Source: Dillenia suffruticosa (Eukaryota > Streptophyta > Magnoliopsida > Dilleniales > Dilleniaceae). Taken from it: a stretch of 64,000 nucleotides of DNA. The notes under the pieces were generated by a model that worked only from the letters and a program-made list of their open reading frames with translations, was not told where the DNA came from and did not search any database. Numbering within the stretch: the stretch's first letter is position 1; every line of letters starts with the position of its first letter. The position numbers and the translations under genes were made by a program. The stretch spans positions 14,740,701-14,804,700 of the forward strand of contig JAVTVX010000016.1 in assembly GCA_033439265.1 (NCBI GenBank), read 5' to 3'. Below, piece after piece: positions 60,004 through 64,000 of the stretch.

Positions 60004-61020
60004 TGGTGATATCGCCGTGTCCAATTATTTCGCGAATAACATGGTATTCTCTTTGTGTTTGGATATCTATCAATTATTTCGTGAATAACACGGTATTCTC
60101 TTTGTGTTTGGATATCAATTAGACCTGGGTTCCTTTGCTTGCACAATCGTTCCATTATTGTCACACTATATAGACAGTGGTGACTCAATGGAGGGAACTG
60201 CTTCAAGCTTTGAAATGAACTCTTAATCCAAACAGTTTCATTTGCAGCACCTGATGCCACAATGTACTCAGCTTTTGTAATGCAATTGGCTATGATTGTC
60301 TATTTGGAACTTTTCCAAGTGACCATACCTTGATTACAAGTGAATACATATCTAGAGATAGACTTTCTATTATTTATATATGGCTCGAAGGATTGAAGCT
60401 TTCTAGTACTAACTCACCTTCTCAGTAGACTAATACAATATCCTTATTCCTATGCAAGTACTTAAAGTTTGCAAGTATTTAAAGGATATTCTTTACTACC
60501 ATCCCTTTTTCTCGTCCAAGATTAGATTGGAATCTATTGGTTATGCTTATAACATAGACAATGTTAGGCTTAGTACATAACATTGCATACATTAGACTTC
60601 TTATTGGGGAAGCATAAGCAATCTTGACCTTTTTATTTCTCTTCAGGTGTATTGGGAGACATGTCCTTTGTGATCTTTATAGAACTAATCATACCAACAT
60701 TATTTCCTAATAGCGGAACATCATCCATGTAGAAGACCAAGAAAGTGATCACGCTCCCACTAGTCTTCTTGTATACGCATGGTTCATCATCATTTTTGAT
60801 AAATCTATCTCATTACGGCTTTATCAAAATGATGAAAGATTCATGGAATATTGACTTCCTAGCACTTGATCAAAGTGTTTGGCATTGTAGCATAAAAATT
60901 GGAATTGGCAAACTAAGTACACCATACTCTTTTTCCCATAACTTTTTGCACGCTACTCCAAATCGAGTGAGGTTTTCTTCTGTGAAAACTAGTCTTCTAA
61001 ATCTTTTTAAAACATGAGAT
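60004..61020 (-). pseudogene. Copia element C, reverse transcriptase and RNase H
   Basis: Reverse strand: D-D-E-P-C-V-Y-K-K near 60790, the catalytic Y-M-D-D-V near 60735, then connection DNA with stops. RNase H starts T-K-A-E-Y-I-V-A-S-G near 60270 and continues C-D-N-N-G-T-I-V-Q-A-K-E-P-R near 60150, then H-V-I-R-E-I-I-G before LTR Y. A 49-bp tandem duplication (60022-60119) breaks the frame. Gag, integrase and the RT start are not recognised to the right. Confidence 0.75.
60022..60119. repeat. 49-bp tandem duplication in copia C RNase H
   Basis: Two adjacent units, 60022-60070 and 60071-60119, each with 'caattatttcg' and 'ggtattctctttgtgtttgg'. Few differences, so it is a recent event. 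Confidence 0.9.
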
Positions 61021-62678
61021 TATTCATTGAGAATTTAATTGACAGGTCCCCTGCAGTCCATACTTATGATGCTTCTAAGCCTCTTTTCTTATGTTTTCTC
61101 CATGCAATGTTACATGACTTTAATAACAAGGTGTGAGATACCCTTATATGATCAGGGAAGAGAAAGCTATGAATTCATGAATTATGAACTTGTCTTGCAA
61201 GCATTTTATTTTGTTTTTGCTTATACTCTATGCAGTTCTCTCGTGCTATGTTATACATGTTTAAATACCCTGGTTGCTAAAATGACCACCATTCGTGGCA
61301 TTTCTTGCCTTGGCTGCGATCTAGGAGTGCCTTAAGAGAATAGCACCTCTTATGAGACCCGCATTTCTTTGTGAAGGAATTCATAAATTATGTTCAAATG
61401 TTGAATATGAGCTTATATGATCATGGAAACAAGTTGCCAATCTTTATCTAAAAGAATATGAGCATGGTCCAAGTATGTCTTAGAAGACTAATGAATTTCT
61501 AATGATTGATGTAAATTTTCATGGACTTCTAAAGGTTCAAATGTACCTAATACAGGCTTTTTTTTTTTTTTTTTTTTGGGTTACCATGACCCAATAAAGG
61601 AGCATCGACGTGCAAGCAGTGTCAACTTTGAGCCGGGCATGAAATCCAACCTCCATGCTATGCTGTGATAGGTGGCATGCTGCCTTTTTTTTGTGTCAAA
61701 CAATAATGTTTTCCTTATCTTAGTGATTCTGGCATAGTAAAAATTTATCTTTTCTGTGTTTTTTCCCATACTTTTGTCATGTAATAGCTATTGTCTCTAT
61801 AGTTCAAGTAGGCCATTGTAGTCTATCCTATAAATTATACTGGATATGGTATTTTTTTTTAAAAAATTAATTAATTAATTAATTAATTTATTTATTTTTA
61901 CATATTAAGAAACTGATTTTATAGAATATATGTTTAATAATATTCCGGTGATATTAAAATAAATTAATGAACTTTAACTAACACTGAAATACGTTATAAA
62001 TCATGCTTTTCCAGAAAACAGCCTATTTAGAAAATGCTAATATATGTTTTATATGAACCACATCATTAAAGATCTAACAAAATAAATAACCTATATATAA
62101 TATATAATATATAATATATATTATTCTTTGAAGCTGAAAATCAAAAGAATACTAGAAAAGTAGGTTGCAATTGCTGGCCTAAAACTTGAAGAGTTGCAAA
62201 AGTGGTTTTGGGGGATCTTCTTAGTTGAGATCTAGTAAATGTAATATGAAGAAAATGAAGAAATAGAGATCTCTTGAAGGCTTTTGGGGCAAAGCAGAAA
62301 CAATGAGAAAAAATGCAATAAAGACACGGGAGACCGGGGAATGCAGTACTTAATGAAGTTCTATAATTAGTGTGATATTGCAAGGAAGGGAAATATGCTT
62401 TTTGGCTTTCTTCGCAATGGTTAAACTCTTGTCGGTGCTACAAGTGTCTAGTTTGCTTTTAAGGTCAATGCTGTCGGGTTTGTTTCCTGTGCTGATCTCT
62501 GGCTGATGTTGGTTGCTTCTGTCTGGTTTTATTTTTGTTGGTCATGGTTTCTGGGGCTACCTGGGTTTGTTGTTCTCTCTAGTGATTGGTTGTGTGTGTG
62601 GTGGTTTTTGTTCCTTTGTTTTCTGTGGGCTTTGGTTTATATTTGGTGTTTGCTGTGGTGGGTGTCGATTTGTCTGAA
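61021..62678. other. No gene seen; poly-T-headed retroposon-like piece and GT-rich DNA
   Basis: A 20-base T run at 61558-61577 precedes non-repetitive DNA with 'tttgagccgggcatgaaatc', suggesting an antisense poly(A) retroposon. A TTAA/TTTA run lies at 61868-61896 and a TA-rich run at 62092-62121. DNA from 62440 to 62680 is GT-rich, as in some LINE 3' regions, but I cannot confirm that. Frames on both strands have no recognised domain. Confidence 0.4.
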
Positions 62679-62994
62679 TGAGTTTCTTCTCATTTGTTAT
62701 TCCATATATATAAAAAATTATACAGAAATAATTCAGGAATGTTTTTAAATTACAATCATGATCTTCTCTCATTCCTAATTTATATATTCTATTTGTGATA
62801 GTCTAATTATGTACAAGATATGATAAGACAAAGTGATGGAATCCTTTGATTTTCTAATTGACTAGCTAATTGATGGAATCCCTTTATTTTCGAATTTACT
62901 TGTATATTGATGGAATTCCCTTGATTTTCGAATTGACTTACTCTATTTGATGTTGATTCCTGATTGGCTCTATTGATTAAATCTCTTATTAACA
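62679..62994 (-). mobile_element. Ty1/copia element D, 3' LTR (316 bp)
   Basis: The reverse strand starts TGTTAATAAGAGATTTAATC and ends GAGAAGAAACTCA. A polypurine tract (TTTGAGGGAGGA) lies just before the start. Three repeats of about 37 bp ('tgatggaatcc' plus 'tttcgaattgac' variants, about 62835-62950) fill the U3 side. The flanking five bases at the far end are CTGAA; their partner would lie beyond the window. Confidence 0.7.
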
Positions 62995-63039
62995 TCCTCC
63001 CTCAAATTGATGCGGCTGATCAATAAGCATCAATTTGTT

Positions 63040-64000
63040 TATGAGAAACTAGTGACGAGGCTGAGGTAGTACTTTGGTAAGTACATCAGCCAGTTGAAGT
63101 TCTGAGGTAATATGCGGCAGGGAGATAACCTTATTTTCAAAAGATTCACGGATAGAATGACAATCCACTTTAATGTGCTTGGTGCGTTCATGAAAGACAG
63201 GATTAGCAGCAATTTGAATAGCACTAGTATTATCTGCATAAAGAGATGTGGGGTCAGATTGAGAAAATTCAATTTCAGTCAATAAACCGCGAAGCCAAAT
63301 AATCTTTGAACAAGTAGTAGACATAGCACGATATTCTGATTCGGTGGAAGATTTGGAGACCCGAGCTTGTTTCTTACTTTTTCAAGAAATGAGCGCAGAG
63401 TCAAGAAACATACACCAACCAGTAACAGAACGTCGGGTGTCAGGGCAGCCGGCCCAATCATCATCACTGTAACCAAGTAATCGAAGGGAGGAGCCAACAG
63501 GAAAAAATAAGCCACGATCAAAAGTACCCTTCAAGTAGCGAATGATACGATGAACAACAGCGAAGTGAAGGTGTCGAGGGGTATGCATAAACTGACTGAC
63601 TTGCGGAATAGCGAAAGAAATGTCAGGATGTATAATTGTTAAATAATTAAGATTTCCTACCAACTGACGATATACCATAGGATTAGGAAGAAAATCACCC
63701 TCATCACGACTAAATTTCACATTAACCTCAAGAGGGGTGTCAACAGAAGAAGCAAATTGCAGTCCAGCTAAAAGAGATCAAATCCTCCGTATATTTGTGT
63801 TGATGCAAAAAAATACCCTTCCGATCCAAACGAACCTCAAGACCCAAAAAATAATGGAGAGAACCAAGATCCTTCATATGAAATGAAGATTGGAGCTGCT
63901 GTTTAAGCTGTTGAATCAAAACACTATTTGTGCCGGTGATGACAATATCATCAACATAGACAAGAAGAAGAACAACACTATCCACTGTTTTGTGAAGGAA
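63040..64000 (-). pseudogene. Copia element D, reverse transcriptase to RNase H, nearly intact, cut by window end
   Basis: Reverse strand, reading right to left. RT has the intact catalytic Y-V-D-D at 63958-63947, then M-K-D-L-G-S-L-H-Y-F-L-G-L-E-V. The connection has Y-R-Q-L-V-G-N-L-N-Y-L. RNase H has D-D-D-W-A-G-C-P-D-T-R-R-S-V-T-G, then S-T-E-S-E-Y-R-A-M, H-E-R-T-K-H-I and L-A-D-V-L-T-K. Only two lesions are seen: a frameshift near 63755-63775 and a TGA where Trp is expected at 63384-63382. The rest of the element lies beyond the window. Much less decayed than A, B or C. Confidence 0.9.

Noticed and set aside
62506..62748. Trp/Phe-rich 80-codon frame resembling a membrane protein
   Set aside because: Translation of GT-rich DNA that runs into the copia D LTR; hydrophobicity is explained by base composition.

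Overview
This is a stretch of plant nuclear DNA: AT-rich, with GT-AG introns and dense nested transposable elements. It holds one recognisable host gene, the 5' part of a CDC48C/NVL-type AAA-ATPase on the + strand. Gene structure, LTR families and MULE-type elements point to a eudicot; I cannot name the species. Nearly everything else is mobile-element debris.

Layout. 1-3.86 kb: degenerate repeats, with two pairs of direct repeats, a tRNA-like SINE head and a reversed copia-LTR end. 3.86-17.6 kb: two interleaved, heavily mutated Ty1/copia elements. Element A has LTRs at 3862-5640 and 10039-11907, packed with a degenerate TGTCGACC motif. Element B has its PBS at 9575 and its last LTR ending at 17585. 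17.6-20.77 kb: no gene seen. 20.776-40.396 kb: a nest. The outer layer has hAT-like ends and an exact 8-bp target duplication (TCCTAACT). Inside it is a Mutator-like element (MULE) with a broken MuDR transposase gene and a broken plant-mobile-domain (PMD) gene. Inside those are four LTR-only retrotransposon copies, two with exact 5-bp duplications. 40.4-42.68 kb: gene upstream region with a probable MITE.

42.685-53.077 kb: seven CDC48C exons giving 686 codons plus 2 nt: an NVL-type N-terminal domain, AAA domain D1, and D2 up to its sensor-1 GATN. The last ~120-140 residues expected for the family are absent. Intron 5 (5.3 kb) carries an antisense LINE 3' end. 'Intron 7' is at least 10.9 kb and filled with a MITE, an antisense copia (C) split by a solo LTR that itself contains a LINE and a hAT-like fragment, and at the window edge a young antisense copia (D) with only two lesions in the visible part. 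Either the gene continues beyond the window through a giant intron, or it is truncated.

The most interesting structures are the hAT/MULE/LTR nest, the MULE carrying transposase plus a PMD gene with subterminal hairpins, the paired hairpins conserved between solo LTRs, and the GTCGAC-rich LTR. All positions are read by eye; LTR and fragment edges without a stated target duplication are approximate.
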